From assembly GCF_009299475.1 (NCBI RefSeq), contig NZ_WBSN01000018.1, forward strand, positions 1-54,205: 54,205 nt of DNA. The letters are read 5' to 3'. Position 1 is the stretch's first letter; each line of letters starts with the position of its first letter. The notes beneath the pieces were generated by a model, which saw only the letters and a program-made list of their open reading frames with translations, was not told the DNA's origin and did no database searches. Shown piece by piece: positions 33,586 to 41,405 of this stretch. Both the position numbers and the translations under genes were made by a program. The DNA comes from Bifidobacterium avesanii. GTDB lineage: Bacteria; Actinomycetota; Actinomycetes; Actinomycetales; Bifidobacteriaceae.

Positions 33586-34524
33586 ATGAATCTGGCTTTG
33601 CAGACGGGCGCGCTCATGCTCGCCATCCTCATGGGCTACGCGGGCAAGCGCATCGGCGTCTTCGGCGGCAGGGACTACAAGCTGCTGCAGACCATCATCT
33701 TCAACGTCACCCTGCCGGCCGCGGTCATCCTGTCCTTCGCGAAGAACGACCACGACCTCAGGATGTTCTGGGTGATCCTCCTCGGCTTCCTCGCCGCGTT
33801 CGTCCCACTGCTGGCCATCTACTTCGCCGCCCGCCGCGCGCCGGTCAGATCGCGCGGCTTCCAGATGCTCGTCGGCACCACGTTCAACGTCGGCAGCTTC
33901 GCCCTGCCCGCCATCACCACGTTCCTCGGCGCCGGCGCGGGCGTGGCGGTGGTCATGTTCGACATCGGCAACGCCATGATGTGCGCGGCGGGCGCCTTGG
34001 TGCTCACCAACCTGCTGCTCCACCTCGACCCCAACTGGGACGCCATGACCGGCGGGCAGAGGGCCCGCGTGATCGCGCGCAACTTCTACTCCTCGGTGCC
34101 CTTCGACATGTACCTGACCATGATCGTGCTCCTGCTCGCCGGCATCGCCATCCCCGGGCCCGTCGTCACGCTCATCACGCCGTTCGCCAACGCCAACACG
34201 TTCCTGTCCATGATCATGGTCGGCATGATGATGGAGGTGCCGCGCGACCGCGACGACTTCCTCGACATGGCCAAGGTGCTCGGCTGGCGCCTGCTCGTGG
34301 CCGTGTGCGCCGCGCTCGCCGCATGGTACCTGCTGCCGCTCGCGCCCGAGGTGCGCATGGTGGTGGCGGTCACCGCGTTCGCGCCCATCTCGATCTTCTC
34401 CACCAAATACGCCGACGAGACGCTCGACCGCGGCGAGCTCGCCGGATTCAGCCTCACGGTGAGTGCCCTGATCTCGCTCGTCATCATGGCCGGGCTGTGC
34501 GCCTGGCTGCCCACGCTGCTGTAA
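33586..34524 (+). CDS. AEC-family (auxin efflux carrier) transporter
   Basis: The 312-residue membrane protein has about ten hydrophobic helices arranged as two halves, as in the auxin efflux carrier (AEC) family. Bacterial members move malate, malonate and other organic acids. The N-terminal helix MNLALQTGALMLAILMGYAGKRIGV and the broken-helix region IIFNVTLPAAVILSFAK fit the family. It lies between the IclR regulator and a gene of unknown function, inside the catabolic island. Transport of a sugar acid or an acidic end product is plausible but unproven. The ribosome site before the ATG is only a weak GGACGGA. Confidence 0.83.
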   Translation: MNLALQTGALMLAILMGYAGKRIGVFGGRDYKLLQTIIFNVTLPAAVILSFAKNDHDLRMFWVILLGFLAAFVPLLAIYFAARRAPVRSRGFQMLVGTTFNVGSFALPAITTFLGAGAGVAVVMFDIGNAMMCAAGALVLTNLLLHLDPNWDAMTGGQRARVIARNFYSSVPFDMYLTMIVLLLAGIAIPGPVVTLITPFANANTFLSMIMVGMMMEVPRDRDDFLDMAKVLGWRLLVAVCAALAAWYLLPLAPEVRMVVAVTAFAPISIFSTKYADETLDRGELAGFSLTVSALISLVIMAGLCAWLPTLL

Positions 34525-34584
34525 ACCGCGCCGCGCGTGGCCGCCGCGTTTCCCGCGTCGCCTTGCTGTGCAAGAATCGGACGT

Positions 34585-35259
34585 ATGCCGAATCAGAAGC
34601 AAGCCGTTCCGTCGTCCTCCCAGTCCGCCCAGACCCCGCAGTCCGCGCATGGCCACGGCCGTACCGTGGCCGTCGTGGTGGCCGCCGCGATCGTCGTGAT
34701 CATCGCGCTCGTCACCGCGTTCATCGCGCCCGGCTGGGCCCTGAAGAAGAACGCCTCGGACGGCGGCGCGGTCGCGCAGGGCACCGAAACCCAAACCACG
34801 CAGGCCGCCCCGGCCACGCCCACGATCTCGCCGTCCGCGCTGCCGAGCGACGCGACCGAGCTGCTCAAGGCCATGCCGGACACCGTGCTCAACTTCGCGC
34901 GCACCGGCGCCGGCGCCACCTCCACGTGGCAGTCCGCCAAGGTCAAGCCGATCGAGGAGTACACGCTCACGTACTCCACCGGCGACGCCGCCGACGACGT
35001 GACCATCGTGACCGCCCAGTGGTCCAAGGCCGACGACGCCAAGACTCAGTACGACGCGCTGGCCTCCGCGCTCACCGGCAAGGAGCTCGCCTCCGGCAAC
35101 ATCAAGGTCTCCGGCTCGAGCACCGGCTCGTACGTGACCAAGGAGGACGCCTCCGATTCGAACAAGGCCGTCTCCGTGTGGCGCAACGACACCGTCGTGT
35201 TCCAGGCCACCGGCTCCAAGCAGGCCGTGCAGGACCTCACCAAGAACTTCCCCCTGTGA
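34585..35259 (+). CDS. Membrane-anchored protein of unknown function
   Basis: The 224-residue protein starts MPNQKQAVPSSSQSAQTPQSAHGHGR, a Gln/Ser-rich cytoplasmic tail, followed by one transmembrane helix (about 28-50, VAVVVAAAIVVIIALVTAFIA). An extracytoplasmic part comes next, with a Thr/Ala/Pro linker and a compact domain of about 130 residues beginning near DATELLKAMPDTVLNFARTG. That domain has alternating beta strands and no Cys. I do not recognise it. It could be a surface or envelope sensor. A strong Shine-Dalgarno is missing before the chosen ATG, so the start is less certain. Confidence 0.7.
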   Translation: MPNQKQAVPSSSQSAQTPQSAHGHGRTVAVVVAAAIVVIIALVTAFIAPGWALKKNASDGGAVAQGTETQTTQAAPATPTISPSALPSDATELLKAMPDTVLNFARTGAGATSTWQSAKVKPIEEYTLTYSTGDAADDVTIVTAQWSKADDAKTQYDALASALTGKELASGNIKVSGSSTGSYVTKEDASDSNKAVSVWRNDTVVFQATGSKQAVQDLTKNFPL

Positions 35260-35295
35260 TCTGACCGTTTTTCCCTCGGCGACTGTTCTCTTTCC

Positions 35296-35379
35296 GTGAC
35301 CGTTGCGGTGAGGCGTATGGCCGTTGTTGCGAGGTGCGTGACCGTCGTCGTGAGGCGTGTGACCGTCGTATGACCGCTG
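35296..35379. repeat. 21-bp tandem repeat, about four units
   Basis: Units start at exactly 35296, 35317, 35338 and 35359. The first three share the form RTGRCCGTYGYYG...GAGGYGY with few changes, and the fourth diverges after its first 11 bases. It is immediately followed by the 51-bp palindrome array. There is no coding evidence, although the 21-bp period equals seven codons and two helical turns. Confidence 0.8.
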
Positions 35380-35420
35380 CGACGGCGCGGATGCTGGCGC
35401 GGCGAATCCGCCTCCCGTCG

Positions 35421-35646
35421 CTTTTGTAAAAAATTACAAAAGTGACGTCCGGAGGGCCCATCCGGAGTCCGTTCCGTAACGGATTTACAGAAGATGCACC
35501 GAAGCCGCCCCTGGGATGCCGCTTTTGTAAATCCGCTACAAAACGTGCGGTTTGCATGCCCGTTCGGCGCCAGTTTTGTAACGTTTTTACAGAACGGACG
35601 CTTTGGACGCGCTTTCGGCGCGCGTTTTGTAAAACCGTTACAGGAC
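35421..35646. repeat. Array of five AT-rich palindromes at 51-bp period
   Basis: Five imperfect palindromes of form TTTTGTAA-N5-TTACARAA are centred at about 35431.5, 35482, 35533, 35584 and 35635, so the step is 51 bp (50.5 for the first, whose core is 4 instead of 5 bp). Arms are 8-9 bp. Changes between units are partly paired: unit 2 has C474 opposite G490 where others have T/A, and units 4 and 5 have T opposite G, which still pair in RNA. The 26-29-bp stretches between palindromes are GC-rich and unrelated. Because of the symmetry both strands read a 17-codon pattern F-C-x-x-x-T-K, but no start signals or usual codon pattern support a protein. No cas genes are present. Confidence 0.88.
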
Positions 35647-35670
35647 GAGCGCCGGCGGGATGGGCGGCTG

Positions 35671-35686
35671 GGCAACCCATGGCAAC
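35671..35686. promoter_or_regulatory. Candidate operator (GGCAAC direct repeat) upstream of the GH28 gene
   Basis: GGCAACCCATGGCAAC has two GGCAAC half-sites with a 10-bp period. A close relative, TGCAACCCATGCCAAC, is at 38493-38508 before the GH105 gene, and two GGCAAC half-sites lie between the divergent GH28 and uxaA genes at 42718-42735. Confidence 0.45.
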
Positions 35687-35785
35687 GGAACGCCCGTGCG
35701 GGGAGCCCCGAACCTAGTCTGGCCGTAGGCAACGGGGCCGGCGTGCGGCATGAGGCGCCGCCGTGCGGCCCGCGGTTGCAACCCA

Positions 35786-35813
35786 CAGTGCGGTGAACAC
35801 AGTGCAGTGAACC
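35786..35813. promoter_or_regulatory. 14-bp direct repeat just upstream of the first GH28 gene
   Basis: CAGTGCGGTGAACA (35786-35799) is followed at once by CAGTGCAGTGAACC (35800-35813), 23 bp before the start codon. Tandem near-identical half-sites this close to a start suggest a regulator site or translational control element. Confidence 0.45.
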
Positions 35814-35835
35814 ATGTGACGGCAAGGGAGGAAGC

Positions 35836-37473
35836 ATGCAGCTGGAAGCGGTTGTGGTGGGCGCGAGGTTCGCGGTCATCGAAATGAGGGACGCGGGCAT
35901 CTGGCGCACCGCGAACCGGTGGCGGGTGCTGGCCAACGGCGAGGAGGTGGCGCGGACCGACCGCGTGGTGACGTATCTCGACGGTCTGGAGCCGGACTGC
36001 GAGTACGTGATCCGCTACGAGCCGATCGACGGCGGAGTCGCGGCGGACGACGAGCCGGGCAGCCCTGACCCGGAGGCGCCCGTGTGCACCGAGCCCGTCG
36101 AGCTCGCCATCGCCACCGCGCACGAATCGTTCACCCTGAACGTGCGGGACTTCGGCGCGATCGGCGACGGCGTCCACGACGACACCCAGTCGATCATGGC
36201 TGCGATCATGGCCGCACCCAAGGACGCCCGCGTGCTCGTGCCCGCCGGCGACTGGCGCATCAAGAACGTGTTCCTCAAGTCGGACGTCACCCTCGAAATC
36301 GCCGAGGGCGCCACGCTCAAGGCCCGCATCGACCGCGAGAGCCTCGCCTACCTGCCCGTCACCCAGCAGGGCGCGCCCGGCGACGGCTACCAGGGCACCG
36401 GCCAGCTGCCGCTCGGCACGTGGGAGGGCGAGTCGGTCATCCCCATGTTCTGCGGCGTGATCACCGGCATCGGCGTCGAGAACGCCACGGTGTGCGGCCG
36501 CGGCACGATCGACGGCTGCGCGAGCTGGGACGAGGGCAACTGGTGGCCCAACCACAAGGACATCCGCATCGCCGCCCGACCGCACATGGTGTTCCTCACG
36601 GACTGCGACCGCACCACGTTCGCCGGCGTGACCGTGCGCAACTCGCCGAGCTGGAACTTCCACCCCACGCTGTGCCGCGACTTCACGCTGGCCTGCGTGA
36701 CCATTGAAAGCCCCAAGGTCTCGCCGAACACCGACGGCTTCGACCCCGAATCCTGCGACGGCGTGCGCGTGGTCGGCACGCACTTCTCCGTGGGCGACGA
36801 CTGCATCGCCATCAAGTCCGGCAAGATCTCCATGCCGCGCTCCCTGCGCCCGGCCTGCCGCAACATCCTCATCGAGCAGTGCTACATGCACGACGGCCAC
36901 GGTTCGGTGGTCCTCGGCTCCGAGGCGTCCGGCGGCATCGAGGACCTCACCGTGCGCGACTGCCTGTTCGAGCGCACCGACCGCGGCCTGCGCATCAAGT
37001 CCCGGCGCGGGCGCGGCAAGGACTCCGTGTACCGCAACATCCGCTTCGAGCACATCCGCATGGACGAGGTGCTCACGCCGTTCGTGGTCAACTCGTTCTA
37101 CTTCTGCGACCCGGACGGCAGGACCGACTACGTGCAGAGCCGCGAGCCGCTGCCGGTGGACGACCGCACGCCCAAGGTGGAGTCGCTCGAATTCCGCGAC
37201 ATCGAGGCGCTGAACTGCCACGCCGCCGCCACGTGGATCACCGGTCTGCCGGAAAGCAAGGTGGGACGGCTTGAATTCCATAACATCCACGTCACGTTCT
37301 CCCCGAACGCCGAGCCGAGCGAGCCGGCCATGGCCTGCTACGTGGAGCCGATGGCGAGGCAGGGCATCATCGCGCAGAACGTGGGGACGCTCGTGCTCGA
37401 CGACGTGCGCGTGGAGGGCCAGGACGGCGACGAGCTGCAGCTGACCAACGTGGACAGGGTGGTGCGCCAATGA
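35836..37473 (+). CDS. GH28 polygalacturonase-type glycoside hydrolase
   Basis: The 545-residue protein has an N-terminal fibronectin III-like part (1-95) and a GH28 right-handed beta-helix (from NVRDFGAIGDGVHDDTQSI near 102). The four catalytic motifs are intact: SPNTDGFDPE, VGDDCIAIKSG, GHGSVVLGSEASGG and LRIKSRRGRG. This fits exo-acting galacturonosidases. There is no signal peptide, so it should act inside the cell on imported oligogalacturonides or rhamnogalacturonides. GGGAGGAAGC precedes the ATG. The last four bases overlap the start of the pectinesterase gene, so the pair is translationally coupled. Confidence 0.92.
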   Translation: MQLEAVVVGARFAVIEMRDAGIWRTANRWRVLANGEEVARTDRVVTYLDGLEPDCEYVIRYEPIDGGVAADDEPGSPDPEAPVCTEPVELAIATAHESFTLNVRDFGAIGDGVHDDTQSIMAAIMAAPKDARVLVPAGDWRIKNVFLKSDVTLEIAEGATLKARIDRESLAYLPVTQQGAPGDGYQGTGQLPLGTWEGESVIPMFCGVITGIGVENATVCGRGTIDGCASWDEGNWWPNHKDIRIAARPHMVFLTDCDRTTFAGVTVRNSPSWNFHPTLCRDFTLACVTIESPKVSPNTDGFDPESCDGVRVVGTHFSVGDDCIAIKSGKISMPRSLRPACRNILIEQCYMHDGHGSVVLGSEASGGIEDLTVRDCLFERTDRGLRIKSRRGRGKDSVYRNIRFEHIRMDEVLTPFVVNSFYFCDPDGRTDYVQSREPLPVDDRTPKVESLEFRDIEALNCHAAATWITGLPESKVGRLEFHNIHVTFSPNAEPSEPAMACYVEPMARQGIIAQNVGTLVLDDVRVEGQDGDELQLTNVDRVVRQ

Positions 37474-38468
37474 GCGGGGAAACCACGCCGGCGGTGCTCG
37501 CCGTCGCCAAGGACGGCTCCGCCGGGTTCGCCACGATCGGCGCGGCGATCGACCATCTCATGAGCCTCGACGACGGGCTCGCCCCCGCCGAAATCCGCGT
37601 CGCGCCGGGGGAGTACCGCGAGCGGCTCGTCATCCGCCGCCCGAACCTCACCATCACGGCGGCGGGCGGCCCCCGGTCCGCGCGCATCGTCTTCGGCCTC
37701 GGAGGACGCATGCCGTCCCCGGACGGGCAGGGCGGCAAGCTCGGCACCTTCCGCACCGCCACCGTGCTCGTGGACGCGCACGACGTGACGCTGAGGGGCC
37801 TCGCGATCGAAAACGATGCCGGCGACGGGCGCGAGGTCGGCCAGGCGATCGCCCTGTACGCGGACGGCGACCGGATCGTCGTGGACGACTGCGCGCTGCT
37901 CGGGCGTCAGGACACGCTGTTCACCGGCCCGCTGCCGCCCAAGGAGATCGAACCGTTCGGCTTCCTCGGCCCCAAGCGGCTCGCCCCGCGCACGGTGGGC
38001 CGCCAGCTGTACCGTCGCTGCCTGATCGCGGGCGACGTGGACTTCATCTTCGGGTCGGCGCGCGCCTACTTCGAGGAGTGCGAGATCCGCTCGCTCGACC
38101 GCGGCGAGGAGATCAACGGCTACGCGACCGCCGCTTCCACGCCCGAGGGCGAGCCGTACGGCTACGTGTTCGACCGCTGCCGGTTCACCACGGATCCGGC
38201 CGCCCCGGCGGCCCCCGACTCGGTGTACCTGGGCCGTCCGTGGCGTGATTGGGCGCAGGTGGCGCTCGTGGACTGCGAGCTCGGCGCGCACATCCGCGTG
38301 GAGGGGTGGAACGACTGGGGCAAGGCGGCCGCGCGGTGCCATTCCCGGTTCGAGGCGCTGGACCCGACCGGCCCCGGCTCGGCGCCGATGGCGTGGCCGC
38401 GCTGGACGCACACCCTGCCCGAATCCGAACGGGACCGCCTCTCAAGGGGGCACGTGCTCGGGTTCTGA
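37470..38468 (+). CDS. Pectinesterase (CE8)
   Basis: The 332-residue carbohydrate esterase family 8 protein removes methyl groups from galacturonate chains. The beta-helix opens with GFATIGAAIDHLMSLDDG. Active-site motifs are present: GQAIALYADGD and LLGRQDTLF with the Gln and Asp residues, GDVDFIFGSARAYFEEC with the nucleophile Asp, and YLGRPWRDWAQ with the conserved Arg/Trp. There is no signal peptide, unlike secreted plant-pathogen enzymes, so it probably trims short methylated oligomers in the cytoplasm, as proposed for other intracellular CE8 proteins. It overlaps the GH28 gene upstream by four bases. Confidence 0.92.
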   Translation: MSGETTPAVLAVAKDGSAGFATIGAAIDHLMSLDDGLAPAEIRVAPGEYRERLVIRRPNLTITAAGGPRSARIVFGLGGRMPSPDGQGGKLGTFRTATVLVDAHDVTLRGLAIENDAGDGREVGQAIALYADGDRIVVDDCALLGRQDTLFTGPLPPKEIEPFGFLGPKRLAPRTVGRQLYRRCLIAGDVDFIFGSARAYFEECEIRSLDRGEEINGYATAASTPEGEPYGYVFDRCRFTTDPAAPAAPDSVYLGRPWRDWAQVALVDCELGAHIRVEGWNDWGKAAARCHSRFEALDPTGPGSAPMAWPRWTHTLPESERDRLSRGHVLGF

Positions 38469-38492
38469 TCCGGGTTTTCCCGGACCCTGCGA

Positions 38493-38508
38493 TGCAACCC
38501 ATGCCAAC
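38493..38508. promoter_or_regulatory. Candidate operator upstream of the GH105 gene
   Basis: TGCAACCCATGCCAAC matches the site at 35671-35686 in 14 of 16 positions. It lies 95 bp before the GH105 start codon, in the gap after the pectinesterase gene. Confidence 0.4.
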
Positions 38509-38520
38509 AGGCGGGCGTTT

Positions 38521-38577
38521 CGCCGCGGCGGTGTGCGATCATGGTACCGAACCATGACCGGCCGCACCGCCGCGGCG
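38521..38577 (+). other. GC-rich hairpin in the GH105 leader
   Basis: A 13-bp perfect stem (38521-38533 with 38565-38577) encloses a smaller ATGGT/ACCAT stem (38541-38545 with 38551-38555). It ends 26 nt before the GH105 ATG and 13 nt before its AAGGAG, with no T-run. A role in processing, protection or ribosome access is possible. Confidence 0.55.
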
Positions 38578-38603
38578 CAGCGTATCACGAAGGAGTCAGA
38601 CGC

Positions 38604-39764
38604 ATGGGCAGTTCCCGCATCATCGATACGTATGTACACCAGCTCATCGAGACCAGCACGCCCGAAGCCCCCGCCTGGAACATCGAGAAGATCCGCGCCG
38701 GCAAGCCGAACACGTGGAACTACATCGACGGCTGCATGATCAAGGCCCTGCTCGACCTCAACGACATCACCGGCAACGACGCCTACCTCGACTTCGCCGA
38801 CCGGTTCATCGACCACTTCGTGCGTGAGGACGGCTCCATCGCCTCCTACGACCCCGCCGAGTACAACCTCGACAACGTGAACGCCGGCAAGACCCTCTAC
38901 CAGCTCTACGCCATCACCGAAAAGCCCAAGTACCGCAGGGCCATGGACACCATCCGCGGCCAGCTCGAGCACCAGCCGCGCACCATCGAGGGCAATTTCT
39001 GGCACAAGCTCATCTACCCCAACCAGGTGTGGCTCGACGGCCTGTACATGGCCCAGCCGTTCTACATGCAGTACGAGCTGAACTTCCGCGACGGCAGGGG
39101 CTGCGCCGACAGCCTCCACCAGTTCGAAAGCGTGCGCGAGCACATGCGGGACGAACGCAACGGGCTCTACTACCACGCCTACGACTCGTCGCGTTCCGAA
39201 TTCTGGTGCGACCCGGTCACGGGCCTGTCGAACTGCTTCTGGCTCAGGGCGGAGGGCTGGTTCGCCATGGCGCTCGTCGACACGTGGGAGATCCTGCCCG
39301 CGTCCATGAGCGGCGAACGCGACGCGCTGCGCCGCATGTTCCGCGAGCTCGTCGACGCGATGCTGCCCTACCGGGACGCCCAAACCGGCATGTGGCGCCA
39401 GGTGATCAACCTGCCGAACATCGCGCCGAACTACCAGGAGACCTCCGGCTCGGCGATCTTCGCGTACGCGATCATGAAGGGCGCCCGGCTCGGCGCGCTG
39501 CCGGCGCGTTACTTCGACATCGGCCTGAAGGCCTACCATGGGATCTGCGACACTCAGCTCAACGAGGAGGACGGACGCCTGACGCTCGGCAACATCTGCC
39601 TCGTGGCCGGTCTGGGCAACGCCACGCACCGGGAGGGCACGTTCGACTACTACATGCGCGAGCCGATCGTGCGCAACGACGCGAAGGGCGTGGCCCCGCT
39701 GGTGCTGGCCTACGTCGAAGTGCTGCGCAACGAGCGCCGCGCAACCGCAAGCGAAGGGGAGTAA
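38604..39764 (+). CDS. GH105 unsaturated rhamnogalacturonyl hydrolase
   Basis: The 386-residue protein has an (alpha/alpha)6-barrel pattern of family GH105 (YteR/YesR type), which removes 4,5-unsaturated galacturonate from the non-reducing end of rhamnogalacturonan fragments made by lyases. NTWNYIDGCMIKALLDL, NQVWLDGLYMAQPFYMQYE with the catalytic Asp, SEFWCDPVTGLSNCFWLRAEGWFAMAL, and YQETSGSAIFAYAIMKG are characteristic. GAAGGAG about 8 nt before ATG 38604 fixes the start. No signal peptide, so cytoplasmic. It is followed after 4 bp by a second GH28 gene, and the two presumably act in sequence on imported oligomers. Confidence 0.93.
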   Translation: MGSSRIIDTYVHQLIETSTPEAPAWNIEKIRAGKPNTWNYIDGCMIKALLDLNDITGNDAYLDFADRFIDHFVREDGSIASYDPAEYNLDNVNAGKTLYQLYAITEKPKYRRAMDTIRGQLEHQPRTIEGNFWHKLIYPNQVWLDGLYMAQPFYMQYELNFRDGRGCADSLHQFESVREHMRDERNGLYYHAYDSSRSEFWCDPVTGLSNCFWLRAEGWFAMALVDTWEILPASMSGERDALRRMFRELVDAMLPYRDAQTGMWRQVINLPNIAPNYQETSGSAIFAYAIMKGARLGALPARYFDIGLKAYHGICDTQLNEEDGRLTLGNICLVAGLGNATHREGTFDYYMREPIVRNDAKGVAPLVLAYVEVLRNERRATASEGE

Positions 39765-39768
39765 ACCG

Positions 39769-41301
39769 ATGATCGTCACCAACAACGGACTGCACGCCAG
39801 CGTCTCGGACACCAAGATCACCCTGTTCTGGGATCAGGGCTACGCCGAAACGCCGCAGTCCATCTACCGCATCCGATTCGACGGCTCCGAGGCCGCCAAG
39901 GTGGACCGCACGCACGTCACCTTCCTCGACCTCACGCCGGACACCTCCTACGACTTCGCCGTGTGCATGAGCGAGGAGGGCGAATACGGCGACTTCGAGC
40001 CGATGCTCGCCGGCACGTTCCGCACGCTGCCCGCCAAGCGCGAGATCGACGTGACCGCCGCGCCCTACCACGCGGTCGGCGACGGGAGGACCATGAACAC
40101 CTCGGCCCTCCAGCAGGCGCTCGACGACTGCGGGCCGGACGAGCGCGTGGTCGTCCCCGCCGGCACGTTCCTCACCGGCGCGCTGTACATGCACTCGGAC
40201 AGCGAGCTCAAGGTGCTGCGAGGCGGCGTGGTCCAGGGGTCCGCGGATCCGGCCGACTACGAGCCGCGCGTGTGGACGCGCTTCGAGGGCACGGAATGCG
40301 AATGCTACGCGAGCCTGATCAACGTGGGCGCGCTCGACCACGACGGCGGCTACACCACGAGCAACGTGACCATCACCGGCGAGGGGTCCATCCTCGGCGG
40401 CGGCGCGGAGCTCATGCGCCGCACGATCGACCTGCAGCGCGAGCTCATGAAGGACGAGCTCGCCGCCATGGCCGACTACATCGCCACCTGCGAGAACGAG
40501 GACACCATCCCGGCGCGCGTGCGCGGCCGCCTCATCAACGTGGCCAACGCGCGGAACGTGGAGATCTCCGGGCTCACGGTGGGCCAGTCGCCCAGCTGGA
40601 ACGTGCAGCTCATCTACTCGGACACCATCGCCACGTACGGCTGCTCGTTCACGTCCGCCGGCGTGTGGAACGGCGACGGCTGGGACCCGGACTCGTCCAC
40701 GAACTGCTGGCTGTTCGACTCCCGGTTCGACACCGGCGACGACATGGTCGCCATCAAGTCGGGCAAGAACCCCGAGGGCAACGCCATCGCGCGCCCCACC
40801 AGGCACGTGCGCGTCTTCGACTGCGTGTCCACGCACGGGCACGGCATCGCCATCGGTTCGGAGATGAGCGGCGGCGTGGAGGACGTCAAGGTGTGGGACG
40901 TGGACATCTCCCACGCCCGGTTCGGCTTCCAGATCAAGGGCACGCCCAAGCGCGGCGGCTACGTGCGCGACGTGACCGTGCGCGACTGCGACGTCGCCGC
41001 GATCAACATCAGCGCCGTGCCGTACAACGACGACGGCGAGCCCGGCCCCGACCAGCCGGTGTTCGAGAAGATCGCCTTCGAGCGCGTGCATGCGCTCGGC
41101 CGCTTCTGGGGCGACGAGCACGACGCCGACCCGCTTCACGCGGTGCCCGCGATCCTGATCCAGGGCTTCGACAAGCCCGGCCACGAGGTGCGCGACGTGA
41201 CGTTCCGTGACGTGACGCTCGGCGGGGTGGAACACGGCTCGGGCACGGTGGAGCTTTCGCGCGCGCAGGGCATCCGCTTCGAGAACCTCAAGGCGCTGTA
41301 G
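39769..41301 (+). CDS. GH28 family hydrolase with fibronectin-like N-terminus
   Basis: The 510-residue protein has a fibronectin III-like domain at 1-90 (ITLFWDQGYAETPQSIYRIRFDG ... DTSYDFAV), then a GH28 beta-helix. Catalytic-site motifs differ slightly from classical polygalacturonase: NGDGWDPDSS in place of NTD, TGDDMVAIKSGKN kept, THGHGIAIGSEMSGG kept, and FQIKGTPKRGG in place of RIK. This variant pattern occurs in GH28 subgroups acting on rhamnogalacturonan or unsaturated ends, so the substrate may differ from that of the enzyme at 35836. No signal peptide. GAAGGGGAG 8 nt upstream supports the start, 4 bp after the GH105 stop. Confidence 0.9.
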   Translation: MIVTNNGLHASVSDTKITLFWDQGYAETPQSIYRIRFDGSEAAKVDRTHVTFLDLTPDTSYDFAVCMSEEGEYGDFEPMLAGTFRTLPAKREIDVTAAPYHAVGDGRTMNTSALQQALDDCGPDERVVVPAGTFLTGALYMHSDSELKVLRGGVVQGSADPADYEPRVWTRFEGTECECYASLINVGALDHDGGYTTSNVTITGEGSILGGGAELMRRTIDLQRELMKDELAAMADYIATCENEDTIPARVRGRLINVANARNVEISGLTVGQSPSWNVQLIYSDTIATYGCSFTSAGVWNGDGWDPDSSTNCWLFDSRFDTGDDMVAIKSGKNPEGNAIARPTRHVRVFDCVSTHGHGIAIGSEMSGGVEDVKVWDVDISHARFGFQIKGTPKRGGYVRDVTVRDCDVAAINISAVPYNDDGEPGPDQPVFEKIAFERVHALGRFWGDEHDADPLHAVPAILIQGFDKPGHEVRDVTFRDVTLGGVEHGSGTVELSRAQGIRFENLKAL

Positions 41302-41333
41302 CGAAGGCCCTGAAGAACGGCCATGAAACAATG

Positions 41334-41378
41334 GCGGCCGGCCGCGGAATCGTCACCCGCGGCCGGCCGCTCATTGCG
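41334..41378. terminator. Terminator between convergent GH28 genes
   Basis: A 14-bp GC-only perfect stem (41334-41347 with 41357-41370) is followed on the plus strand by TCATTGCGTTTTCC. It separates the plus-strand GH28 gene from the minus-strand one. Confidence 0.75.
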
Positions 41379-41405
41379 TTTTCCGGATCGTCGTGCCTCC
41401 GGTCG

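Noticed and set aside
35421..35646. CRISPR array
   Set aside because: The repeat-plus-spacer size (about 22 plus 29) looks similar, but the units differ from each other, are full palindromes, and no cas gene is present in the window.
35442..35717. Plus-strand repeat protein with F-C-x-x-x-T-K units
   Set aside because: The opposite strand gives the same pattern because the DNA units are palindromes, the first unit is out of frame and contains a stop, and there is no ribosome site.
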